Below are positions 1-6,555 of a stretch of DNA of 7,091 nt, in pieces (position 1 is the stretch's first letter; each line of letters opens with the position of its first letter). Origin of the DNA: JABHVE01 sp047517625. Lineage in GTDB: Bacteria > Pseudomonadota > Alphaproteobacteria > UBA2966 > CAIVPW01. The stretch lies in assembly GCA_047517625.1 (NCBI GenBank), contig JAKZSO010000176.1, positions 1 through 7,091 of the forward strand, read 5' to 3'. The notes under the pieces are model-generated. The model searched no databases. It saw only the letters and a list, made by a program, of their open reading frames with translations, and had not been told where the DNA came from. The translations under genes and the position numbers were made by a program.

Positions 1-66
1 CTCCAGGAACACTTGAGAAAGGCTCAGGCCGACAGTGCCATTGAAACCATCATGAAGGCAGCATAG
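1..66 (+). CDS. Possible 3' end of an upstream gene (partial, unidentified)
   Basis: Frame 1 is open from the left edge to a TAG at 64-66 and would encode 21 residues ending ...ETIMKAA. The peptide is charged and helical-looking (Gln, Glu, Arg, Lys, Ala), which is normal for a protein C-terminus, but 22 codons are too few to recognise a family or prove coding. It would run in the same direction as the MarR-type gene 204 bases downstream. No terminator-like hairpin with a T-run follows the stop. It may equally be non-coding DNA open by chance. Confidence 0.3.
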   Translation, partial: LQEHLRKAQADSAIETIMKAA

Positions 67-176
67 CATCATCAACCAGCGACGCCTGCCCCACGAATTT
101 CAACAGGGATAGGGACATCGCCCATGCGGGCCGTGTATCGGTTAATCGAACAGCAATACACCGCAGAGTAAACCCA

Positions 177-182
177 TATACT
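177..182 (+). promoter_or_regulatory. Candidate -10 element for the MarR-type gene
   Basis: TATACT matches the sigma-70 -10 consensus TATAAT at five of six bases. No convincing -35 sits 16-18 bases upstream (the region reads around CAATAC), so this is a weak call. If used, transcription would begin near 189, exactly where the 31-base tandem repeats start, placing the repeats in the leader or over the initial transcribed region, about 80 bases before the GTG start. Confidence 0.2.
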
Positions 183-188
183 CGTTGC

Positions 189-250
189 ACAGTGTGACGC
201 GAAGCGGCAAACGGAACTAACAGTGTGACGCGAAGCGGCCAACCGATTTC
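189..250 (+). repeat. Two-unit 31-base tandem repeat with mini-hairpin core
   Basis: A 20-base core, ACAGTGTGACGCGAAGCGGC, occurs identically at 189-208 and 220-239. The following 11 bases are related but diverged (AAACGG.. versus CAACCG..), giving a 31-base period. A degenerate third start, ACAG-GGCGC, begins at 251, again exactly 31 bases on. Each core contains CGC-GAA-GCG, a three-base stem with a GAA loop; the inner GCGAAGC is a known extremely stable DNA mini-hairpin. A 31-base period is about three helical turns, so two bound proteins would face the same side. The position just upstream of a MarR-type gene suggests an operator or leader element, but the repeats are not classic MarR palindromes and the function is inferred. 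Confidence 0.75.
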
Positions 251-270
251 ACAGGGCGCAACAATCGAAA

Positions 271-630
271 GTGCATGGCGTGGAAAGTGAACTCACCACA
301 AAGCAGGCGCTCAACGCTTGGCGGGACGCACTGGTCAAATCGGTACGCGGCGATGGGTCCGACCTGTCGTCCCGGCAAACGTCGTTGCTTCTGACTGTCT
401 ATTTGGTGTCTGACCAGCACACCGTGCGCGGACTGGCGGCCGACTTGAATATATCCAAACCGGCGATCACCCGTGCCGTGGACGCCCTCAGTACACTGGG
501 TTTTCTTCGCCGGGCTCCCGACCCCAGGGACAAACGCAGCGTCTTGGTCCAGCGCACCGTCAAGGGATCGGTGTTCTTGAGCGATTTCGCCGAAAGCGTC
601 ACGCAGTCGATCACTGCCGCAGCGGGTTAG
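271..630 (+). CDS. MarR-family winged helix-turn-helix transcriptional regulator (short form)
   Basis: This predicted 119-residue cytoplasmic protein is likely a DNA-binding regulator. Helices at residues 12-48 lead into a winged helix: the helix-turn-helix covers about 51-78 (TVRGLAADLNISKPAITRAV) and the wing about 79-97, with the MarR-typical DPRDKRS turn followed by VLVQRTVKG. Classic MarR proteins have about 140-160 residues with a long C-terminal dimer helix; here only about 20 residues follow the wing. From memory, this matches a short alphaproteobacterial subgroup rather than a broken gene. The start is GTG at 271; GTG at 280 is also possible. In-frame TGA at 226-228 rules out a longer start, and no strong Shine-Dalgarno sequence is visible. 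The stop overlaps the stop of converging yejF by four bases. Target genes and ligand are unknown; the repeats just upstream are a candidate autoregulatory site. Confidence 0.85.
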   Translation: MHGVESELTTKQALNAWRDALVKSVRGDGSDLSSRQTSLLLTVYLVSDQHTVRGLAADLNISKPAITRAVDALSTLGFLRRAPDPRDKRSVLVQRTVKGSVFLSDFAESVTQSITAAAG

Positions 631-2309
631 ACACTGACCGCGCCCGATGTGTCGGCGGCGAGCTCGAACGCCGCGCGCACCAGCGCCGAGGCGTAGTCAG
701 TTTTGGGAGATTCTAGAACCTGTTCGCAGGTTCCGCGTTCAACCACCTTGCCATCGCGCATTACGATCACATCGTCGGCGATGGCGCGCACGACTTTCAG
801 ATCGTGGCTGATGAACATGTAGGTCAAGTCGTGGCGGGTCTGGAGTTTTTCCAACAAATCGAGAATCTGAACCTGCACGGTGCGATCCAATGCGCTGGTT
901 GGCTCGTCCAAAACAATGAACTTGGGCTTGAGCACGATGGCCCGGGCGATTGAAATGCGCTGGCGCTGACCGCCCGAAAATTCGTGGGGGTAGCGGTTCA
1001 TGTTGGCGGGGTCCAAGCCAACTTCCTGCAAGGCTTGGGCCGCCATGTCCCGGCGCTCGGATTCCGGCAAGGACTTGTGGTGCACGACCAGGCCTTCTTC
1101 GACAATCTGGCCGACGGAGAATCGCGGACTGAGTGAGCCAAAGGGATCCTGGAACACGATCTGCATTTCGTGCCGGAACGGGCGCATTCCATCGAATGTC
1201 TTGCCCTGCAGTTCCTCGCCGCCGAACTTAATTGATCCTTCGCTACGGTTCAGGCGCAGGACCGCCATCCCCAATGTGGTCTTGCCCGATCCGCTTTCGC
1301 CCACCACGCCGATGGTGTGCCCCCGGCGCACCTTCAAATCGACCCCATCCACCGCGTGAACATGATCGATCGTCTTGCGAAAGATTCCGGCCTTGATGGG
1401 AAACCAGACCTTCAAGTCACTGGTCTCCAGCATCACGGGGCTGTTGGGGTCCGGGGTTATTTGGCGTGGCTTGGGTTCAGACGCGATCAGCATTCGCGTG
1501 TATTCGTGCGTTGGATTAGCGAATACCTCGTCGGTCTTGCCCGCCTCCACGAACTTGCCTTGGTTCATCACATAGATGCGATCAGCCAACTTGCCGACAA
1601 TTCCCAATTCATGGGTAATGATCAACATGGCCATGCCGGTTTTGCGCTGAATGTCTTGCAGCAGATCCAAGATCTGGGCCTGGATGGTCACGTCGACCGC
1701 CGTCGTCGCCTCGTCGGCGATCAACAGCTCTGGTTCGTTGGCCAGGGCCATGGCGATCATGACCCGTTGGCGCTGCCCGCCGGAAAGCTGGTGTGCGAAC
1801 GAATCCAATCGCTTTTCCGGCTCTTTGATGCCAACTAAATGGAGCAATTCCAAAACGCGCCCGCGGGCCGCGGTCTTGCCCAGCCCCCGATGCAAAAGTA
1901 AAATTTCGCCAATCTGCTTTTCGATGGTGTGGAGCGGATTAAGCGACGTCATCGGCTCCTGAAAAATCATCGAAATCTTGTTGCCGCGGATGGACTGTAG
2001 AAACTTGTCTGGGGCGCCAATGGCTTCTTCGCCATCGATCTTGATCGACCCCGTTGGATGAAATGCGCTGGGGTAAGGCAGCAGCTGCAAAATGGACAGT
2101 GCGGTGACTGATTTGCCCGATCCGCTTTCCCCCACCAACGCAACGGTCTCACCGCGGTCAATTTGCAGGGAAACACCGCGCACCGCCTCCACCACGTGTT
2201 CAGCCATTTGAAACGAAACCGAAAGATCACGGATGTCGACCAAGGGTCCGCTGCGAGTGCTGGGCACCGTTTGGACTTCGTCACCCTTCATAATGTCGAG
2301 AGTCGTCAA
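627..2309 (-). CDS. yejF: Peptide-type ABC importer, fused double ATP-binding protein YejF
   Basis: This is the ATPase of the YejABEF importer, acting on the cytoplasmic face of the YejBE channel. The 560 residues hold two nucleotide-binding domains. Domain 1: Walker A GESGSGKS 60-67, Q-loop Gln117, signature LSGGQ 175-179, Walker B LLIADE 195-200, switch His233, then the oligopeptide-family tail (PTHEYTRML, about 266-274). Domain 2: Walker A GESGSGKT 337-344, Gln387, signature FSGGQ 444-448, Walker B FIVLDE 464-469, His502. All catalytic residues are present in both halves. Oddity: domain 1 reads DEATTAVD where importers usually read DEPT-ALD. E. coli YejF has 529 residues. The longest start is TTG at 2309, whose bases overlap the yejE TGA; ATG at 2291 (codon 7) is an alternative and removes only six residues. 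Neither has a strong ribosome site, so coupling to yejE is likely. It is the last gene of the operon. Confidence 0.95.
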   Translation of the reverse strand: MTTLDIMKGDEVQTVPSTRSGPLVDIRDLSVSFQMAEHVVEAVRGVSLQIDRGETVALVGESGSGKSVTALSILQLLPYPSAFHPTGSIKIDGEEAIGAPDKFLQSIRGNKISMIFQEPMTSLNPLHTIEKQIGEILLLHRGLGKTAARGRVLELLHLVGIKEPEKRLDSFAHQLSGGQRQRVMIAMALANEPELLIADEATTAVDVTIQAQILDLLQDIQRKTGMAMLIITHELGIVGKLADRIYVMNQGKFVEAGKTDEVFANPTHEYTRMLIASEPKPRQITPDPNSPVMLETSDLKVWFPIKAGIFRKTIDHVHAVDGVDLKVRRGHTIGVVGESGSGKTTLGMAVLRLNRSEGSIKFGGEELQGKTFDGMRPFRHEMQIVFQDPFGSLSPRFSVGQIVEEGLVVHHKSLPESERRDMAAQALQEVGLDPANMNRYPHEFSGGQRQRISIARAIVLKPKFIVLDEPTSALDRTVQVQILDLLEKLQTRHDLTYMFISHDLKVVRAIADDVIVMRDGKVVERGTCEQVLESPKTDYASALVRAAFELAADTSGAVSV

Positions 2310-3415
2310 ACTTGGGTCTTTCGCGGATCGAAGGCGTCGCGAAAGGCCTCACCGATGAACACCAACAGGCTGAGCATCAGCGCCAGTACGACGAAGGTGG
2401 AGAGTCCCAACCACGGGGCCTGAATGTTCGCCTTGCCCTGGTTAAGCATTTCGCCCAGCGATGGCGAGCCGGCGGGCAGACCGTAGCCGATGAAGTCCAA
2501 GGCGGTCAGCGTGGTGACCGAACCCGCCAAAATAAAGGGCATGAACGTCAGGGTTGCCACCATGCCGTTGGGCAGCATGTGCCGGAACATTATTTTTGTG
2601 TCCGATACCCCCAGGGCGCGGGCGGCGCGCACATAGTCGAAATTGCGGGCCCTGTAAAATTCCGCGCGCACAAGGTCGACAAGGCCCATCCAGCTGAACA
2701 ACAGCAATATGAACATCAGCGACCAGAAGCTGGGGGTGAAAATACTGGCCATGATAATGATCAAGAAAAGGGTCGGAACGCTGCCCCAAATCTCCATGAA
2801 CCGCTGAAACAACAGATCGTACCAGCCACCCCAGAATCCCTGGGATGCGCCGACGATTACACCGACCACCGAACCGAAAATCGTCAGCGTAAATCCGAAC
2901 AGCACGGAAATGCGGAAGCCATACAATAGCCGGGCCACGACGTCTCGGGCTTGGTCATCGGTTCCAACCCAATTTTCGGTGCTCGGCGGCGACGGCACCG
3001 GGACGTCAAGATTGTAATTGATGGTATCGAAGCTGTAGCGGATTAGCGGCCAAACTATCCATCCCTTTTCCTCGATCAATTCGGTCACAAAGGGGTCGCG
3101 GTATTCGGCGGGGGTTTCAAAAAACCCGCCAAATTTCGTTTCCGGGTATTCGAAAAAAACCGGGAACAGGATTTCGCCGTCAAAATTAATGATCAGCGGC
3201 CGGTCATTGGCGAGAAATTCCGCAAGCAGGCTGATGATAAACATGGTTGCGAAAATCCAAACGGACCAAACCCCCCGGCGGTTTTTCTTGAAGGTATCGA
3301 TGCGGCGCTGGGTCAACGGCGTAATCCGCATCCCCATAAAGGTATCCAGTTGTGCAGGAGCCCGAACCACCTCGGCGGCGGGTTCTTCGAATTCCGTACG
3401 TTCCGCGACGCTCAT
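2306..3415 (-). CDS. yejE: Peptide-type ABC importer, permease YejE
   Basis: This is an inner-membrane permease of the OppC/DppC type, pairing with YejB to form the translocation channel. The 369 residues show a cytoplasmic N-terminus (1-47), a first membrane helix at about 48-68 (OppC N-terminal type), and a long polar stretch at about 69-160 carrying the NWVGTDDQARDV motif of the family. The permease core follows, with helices at about 167-190, 211-228, 230-248, 287-308 and 336-356. The cytoplasmic EAA-type coupling loop lies at about 252-283 (RAARALGVSDTK...RHMLPN), the site that docks on the ATPase. E. coli YejE has 341 residues. The ATG at 3415 is only three bases after the yejB stop, so translation is probably coupled; only a weak AGG precedes it. 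The 3' end overlaps the TTG start of yejF. Confidence 0.94.
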   Translation of the reverse strand: MSVAERTEFEEPAAEVVRAPAQLDTFMGMRITPLTQRRIDTFKKNRRGVWSVWIFATMFIISLLAEFLANDRPLIINFDGEILFPVFFEYPETKFGGFFETPAEYRDPFVTELIEEKGWIVWPLIRYSFDTINYNLDVPVPSPPSTENWVGTDDQARDVVARLLYGFRISVLFGFTLTIFGSVVGVIVGASQGFWGGWYDLLFQRFMEIWGSVPTLFLIIIMASIFTPSFWSLMFILLLFSWMGLVDLVRAEFYRARNFDYVRAARALGVSDTKIMFRHMLPNGMVATLTFMPFILAGSVTTLTALDFIGYGLPAGSPSLGEMLNQGKANIQAPWLGLSTFVVLALMLSLLVFIGEAFRDAFDPRKTQV

Positions 3416-3418
3416 CGC

Positions 3419-4543
3419 CTAGCCGATCTCGTGGCTATCGAAATGGATGCGGGGGTCGATGGCGGCGTAAGTCAGATCCCGAATGATTCCCATCAACAGC
3501 CCCAGGATCGTAAACACATAAAGCGAGCCGAAAATCAGCGGGTAGTCCCTGGTCAGGGTCGCCTCGTATCCCATGCGGCCCAGACCATCCAGCGAGAAAA
3601 TGATTTCGATCATCAGCACGCCGGTGAAGAAAATGCTCAAGAAAGCCGCGGGGAACCCGGCGATGACGATCAGCATGGCGTTACGGAACACGTGGCCATA
3701 CAGCACCCGGCGTTCTGTCAGGCCCTTGGCCCGGGCGGTCACCACAAATTGCTTGTTGATTTCCTCAATGAACGAATTCTTGGTCAGCATGGTCAGGCCA
3801 GCAAAACCGCCGATCATCATGGCGACAATCGGCAGGGTCATGTGCCACGCGTAATCGACAATTTTCATGCCCCAGTTGAGCTCTTCCCAGTTGCTGGAAA
3901 CCAACCCCCGTAAGGGGAATAGGTCAAAATAGCTGCCGCCGGAAAAGACGATAATCAACATGATCGCGAACAAATATCCCGGCACCGAGAAACCGACCAA
4001 AATGACAGCACTTGTCCAGGCATCGAACTTGGTGCCGTCGCGCACCGCCTTGGCGATGCCGAGTGGGATCGAAACAAGGTACACCAGCAACGTCGTCCAA
4101 ATTCCCAGCGACAATGAAACCGGCAGTTTCTCCACCACCAATTCCATGACGTTCTTGTCGCGGAAGTATGAATCCCCCAAATCGAATCTGATTAGGTTCC
4201 CCATGGTAATGAAAAATCGCACAAGGATCGGTTTATCGAACCCGAATTGCTTTTCGATTTCCCTAATCAGGTCCGGCGGGATTCCCCGGGCACCCTGATA
4301 ACGGCTGATCACGTCGTCTCCGGCCTGGGCCTGGGCCTGCTCGTTGGCGTCGGCGATGCCCACTTCTTCGTTGCCGGCGGCGGTGAAGCGCTGGGTGACG
4401 TCGATGGCGGTGCCCTCCAACTGGGCGATCATCTGATGGACCGGGCCACCGGGGGCCATTTGGATCAGAAAAAAGTTGATCACCATGATGCCAAGCAACG
4501 TTGGCACAATCAGAATCAACCGCCGGATGATATAGGCTTGCAT
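3419..4543 (-). CDS. yejB: Peptide-type ABC importer, permease YejB
   Basis: This is an inner-membrane permease of the OppB/DppB type and channel partner of YejE. The 374 residues start MQAYIIRRLILIVPTLLG, the conserved opening of the family, with the first helix at about 9-29 ending in the typical QMAPGGP. Residues about 45-88 are a polar, Gln/Ala/Asp-rich insert before the conserved GFDKPI..RF stretch; E. coli YejB (364 residues) has an insert at the same place as I recall it. Core helices lie at about 140-163, 178-201, 235-253, 289-313 and 337-353. The EAA coupling loop lies at about 261-290 (VVTARAKGLTERR...HVFRNAM). The sequence ends AAIDPRIHF, as the family does. The conserved N-terminus fixes the ATG at 4543 even though its ribosome site is oddly close. 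It is preceded by a strong hairpin and followed by yejE after three bases. Confidence 0.95.
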   Translation of the reverse strand: MQAYIIRRLILIVPTLLGIMVINFFLIQMAPGGPVHQMIAQLEGTAIDVTQRFTAAGNEEVGIADANEQAQAQAGDDVISRYQGARGIPPDLIREIEKQFGFDKPILVRFFITMGNLIRFDLGDSYFRDKNVMELVVEKLPVSLSLGIWTTLLVYLVSIPLGIAKAVRDGTKFDAWTSAVILVGFSVPGYLFAIMLIIVFSGGSYFDLFPLRGLVSSNWEELNWGMKIVDYAWHMTLPIVAMMIGGFAGLTMLTKNSFIEEINKQFVVTARAKGLTERRVLYGHVFRNAMLIVIAGFPAAFLSIFFTGVLMIEIIFSLDGLGRMGYEATLTRDYPLIFGSLYVFTILGLLMGIIRDLTYAAIDPRIHFDSHEIG

Positions 4544-4544
4544 A

Positions 4545-4549
4545 CCCTT
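4545..4549 (-). promoter_or_regulatory. yejB Shine-Dalgarno with very short spacing
   Basis: Reading on the minus strand, AAAAGGGT runs directly into the ATG. The AAGGG core leaves one base before the start codon, against the usual five to nine. The start itself is well supported by the conserved MQAYIIRRL opening. Initiation may be weak, which would fit lower permease than binding-protein synthesis. Confidence 0.5.
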
Positions 4550-4559
4550 TTACGCGCCC

Positions 4560-4586
4560 GGGCCCGGGTTTAACAAACCCGGGCCC
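4560..4586. repeat. Perfect 12-bp inverted repeat (hairpin) between yejA and yejB
   Basis: GGGCCCGGGTTT at 4560-4571 and AAACCCGGGCCC at 4575-4586 are exact reverse complements separated by a three-base loop. Nine of the twelve pairs are G-C. It lies 15 bases beyond the yejA stop and 16 bases before the yejB start. No T-run follows on the minus strand (the next bases are GGCGCGTAAAAGG in part), so it is not a standard intrinsic terminator. It is better read as a 3'-end-protecting or partly attenuating hairpin that raises yejA transcript over yejBEF, as known for intercistronic hairpins in other binding-protein operons. That role is inferred. Confidence 0.8.
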
Positions 4587-4601
4587 CGCCTCGTTTGTGC
4601 G

Positions 4602-6443
4602 TTAGTCCAACCCGGCTTTTTGTGTGCGGATGAAATCATCCTTGGCCGGGTCGATCCACCAGGATGATGTGCCGACGCCATAATTTGGCGTCACATCCGG
4701 GTGCCCGAATTTGTCCCAATAAGCGATTCGGAACGAACGGATGTGCCAGTTGGGAATCACGTAGTAGTTCCACTGCAACACCCGGTCCATGGCTTTGCTC
4801 AGTGCGATCAGCGTCGGCCGGTCCGGGGCGGCGATGATCATGTTGATCAACTCGTCGACCACCAGGTCACAGATGCCAGCCAAATTGCGGCCGCCCTCTG
4901 TTCCGCGGGCTTCGCACGACCACATGTCGCGCTGCTCGTTGCCCGGGGACAGCGACTGACGGACCGTGGATACGACGATATCAAAGTCATAGGTTTGCAC
5001 CCGTTCTTGGTATTGAGCGGTTTCCACCGTGCGTTGGGTGGCGGCAATCCCCAGGCGTTCCATGTTCTGGATCACTGGGCTGGCGATGCGCTCGAACGTT
5101 GAACTTGCAAACAAGAACTCCAACGTCATTTGCTCCCCGTTCGCGTTGACCAGCCTGCCGTCCACCACGGTCCATCCGGCCTCGGCCAGCAGCCCCTGGG
5201 CAATCAACAATTGCTCCCTGGCATTGCCGCTGCCGTCAGTTTTGGGCGGATTGTATTCGGTGGTGAAGACTTCATCCGGGATTCGGCCGCGGAATTGCTC
5301 CAAGATTTCCAATTCCTGACCCGTGGGGATACCCAAAGCTGCCAATTCGGAATTCTCGAAGAAGCTGCGGGTGCGGGTATAGGCGCCAAAGAACAGCGAG
5401 TCGTTGGTCCATTCGAAATCGAATGCGTACTGCAACGCTTCCCGCACCTTGCGGTCCGACAACGCGGATTTGCGGGTGTTCATGAAAAACGCCTGCATCC
5501 CTGATGGGCTGCGGTCATCGATCAAGCCCTTGATGATCAGGCCTTTGTCCAGGGCCGGGGAATTGTAATCCAGGGACCAACGCTTGGATTGATTCTCCGA
5601 GCGAAGGTCATAGTCGCCCGCCTTAAATGCTTCCAACGCCACGGTTTCATCCAGGTAATAATCGAACCGGATGGTGCCGAAATTGTTTTGGCCGATGTTG
5701 ATGGGCAGGTCCTTGCCCCAATAATCGGGGTCCAGTTCCCAGGTGATCGACGATGGGGTGTCCAGGGATTTGATTTTGTACGGCCCACTTCCCAGCCACG
5801 GCTCCAACGTTGTTTCGCCAAAATCGTGGGTCGACCAATAGACTTTTGACAGCACCGGCATTTGCCCGGCAATGGTCGGCAGTTCGCGGTTCAGGTCTTC
5901 AGATTCAAAATTAATTCTGACCGAATTTGGGCCAACCTGCTCGGCGCCGACCAAATTCTTGAAATAGGCCCGGTATCCCGGGTGGGCCAGCTCGCCGGTC
6001 AAGATTTCAAGACTGAAGATCACATCGGCCACGGTGATCGGCGTGCCGTCGTGCCAGTGCGCTTCGGGCCGCAAATGGAAAATCACGTAGGAAAGATCGT
6101 CCGGGACCTCCATGGTTTCGGCGATCAACCCATATTGCGAGCTAAGCTCGTCCAGGTTCCCGGTCATCAGGGTTTCGTAGTTAAGGCCGATGCCCGCCGC
6201 GGTTCGGCCCTTCAAAATGAATGGGTTCAGGCTGTCAAACTCGCCGAAGGCCCACTGCACCACATCCCCGCCTTTTGGCGCGTTCGGATTTACATAGTCC
6301 AGATGTGTGAAATCTGGCCCATACTTCAGCTCTCCCACCAACGTGATGCCGTGCATGATCGTGGTGTTCTGCTGGGCGGTCCCCGGCACGGCAACCAGTC
6401 CGGCCATGGCCAAAGCTGCAATGGTAACTGCGGTTCTGCGCAT
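4602..6443 (-). CDS. yejA: Peptide-type ABC importer, periplasmic substrate-binding protein YejA
   Basis: This is an exported family 5 (OppA/DppA-like) solute-binding protein that delivers peptide-type ligands to YejBE. The 613 residues begin with a signal peptide: MRR, a hydrophobic stretch at about 5-20, and a likely cleavage after GTA at residue 23. There is no lipobox Cys, so it should be freely periplasmic. Family landmarks are YVNPNAPKGGDVV (50-62), FDSLNPFILKG (69-79), the cluster-5 signature RPEAHWHDGTPITVADVIFS (125-144), GSGPYKI (218-224) and a conserved DRKVREALQYAFDFEW stretch (340-355). Length is close to E. coli YejA (604). Two cysteines, C510 and C525, could form a disulfide. 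The ATG at 6443 has a good site, GAGGA at 6455-6451, seven bases upstream. The ligand cannot be read from sequence; oligopeptides or muropeptides are the family precedents. Confidence 0.94.
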   Translation of the reverse strand: MRRTAVTIAALAMAGLVAVPGTAQQNTTIMHGITLVGELKYGPDFTHLDYVNPNAPKGGDVVQWAFGEFDSLNPFILKGRTAAGIGLNYETLMTGNLDELSSQYGLIAETMEVPDDLSYVIFHLRPEAHWHDGTPITVADVIFSLEILTGELAHPGYRAYFKNLVGAEQVGPNSVRINFESEDLNRELPTIAGQMPVLSKVYWSTHDFGETTLEPWLGSGPYKIKSLDTPSSITWELDPDYWGKDLPINIGQNNFGTIRFDYYLDETVALEAFKAGDYDLRSENQSKRWSLDYNSPALDKGLIIKGLIDDRSPSGMQAFFMNTRKSALSDRKVREALQYAFDFEWTNDSLFFGAYTRTRSFFENSELAALGIPTGQELEILEQFRGRIPDEVFTTEYNPPKTDGSGNAREQLLIAQGLLAEAGWTVVDGRLVNANGEQMTLEFLFASSTFERIASPVIQNMERLGIAATQRTVETAQYQERVQTYDFDIVVSTVRQSLSPGNEQRDMWSCEARGTEGGRNLAGICDLVVDELINMIIAAPDRPTLIALSKAMDRVLQWNYYVIPNWHIRSFRIAYWDKFGHPDVTPNYGVGTSSWWIDPAKDDFIRTQKAGLD

Positions 6444-6450
6444 GATTTGA

Positions 6451-6455
6451 TCCTC
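6451..6455 (-). promoter_or_regulatory. yejA Shine-Dalgarno (GAGGA)
   Basis: GAGGA on the minus strand lies seven bases before the yejA ATG. It is the best ribosome site in the operon and supports this start together with the signal peptide that follows. The contrast with the poor sites of yejB, yejE and yejF suggests the binding protein is made in excess. Confidence 0.7.
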
Positions 6456-6483
6456 GCCTGAGTAACGATTTCTCCCGGGCTAA

Positions 6484-6512
6484 AGTGTGCGATATCCCGC
6501 CTGGGGTGGCAA
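6484..6512 (-). promoter_or_regulatory. Weak candidate promoter for yejA
   Basis: On the minus strand TTGCCA (6512-6507, five of six to the -35 consensus) is followed after 17 bases by CACACT (6489-6484, three of six to the -10 consensus, with the key second A and last T). Transcription would start near 6477 with a leader of about 34 bases. A six-base inverted repeat (CCCGCC at 6496-6501 and GGCGGG at 6514-6519) brackets most of the element and might be an operator or chance in GC-rich DNA. Cotranscription from hisN remains possible. Confidence 0.25.
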
Positions 6513-6533
6513 GGGCGGGGCATCGGCCAACGG

Positions 6534-6555
6534 TCGCCGGATTGCGGCGATTTTT
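6534..6555 (+). terminator. Hairpin plus T5, oriented as a plus-strand terminator
   Basis: TCGCCG (6534-6539), a five-base loop and CGGCGA (6545-6550) form a six-pair hairpin, followed by TTTTT at 6551-6555. Only the plus strand has the T-run after the stem; on the minus strand the stem follows the hisN stop but is preceded by A5 and followed by CCGTTGG. No plus-strand gene ends here, so it could stop antisense transcription heading into hisN, or act as a simple 3' hairpin for the hisN mRNA. Confidence 0.35.

Noticed and set aside
57..90. Terminator after the possible upstream gene end
   Set aside because: GGCAG and CTGCC can pair but the loop is about 24 bases and there is no T-run.
189..250. 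CRISPR-like direct repeats
   Set aside because: There are only two exact copies with an 11-base diverged remainder instead of unique 30-40 base spacers, and no cas genes nearby.
271..630. MarR-type gene as a truncated pseudogene
   Set aside because: The winged-helix core is intact, the frame is clean, and the short tail fits a short form of the family that I recall from alphaproteobacteria.
1282..2137. Near-identical DNA segments at 1282-1306 and 2113-2137 inside yejF
   Set aside because: These 25-base stretches with one mismatch encode the two Walker A motifs of the duplicated ATPase domains. They are explained by shared protein motif and codon use, not by a mobile repeat.
2312..2929. Long plus-strand open frame (205 codons) opposite yejE
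   Set aside because: It is antisense to a conserved permease, rich in Gln/His/Arg/Gly as expected from reading a hydrophobic gene backwards, and has no recognisable domain. The same applies to long plus-strand frames at 1317-1838, 3350-3913 and 5862-6461.
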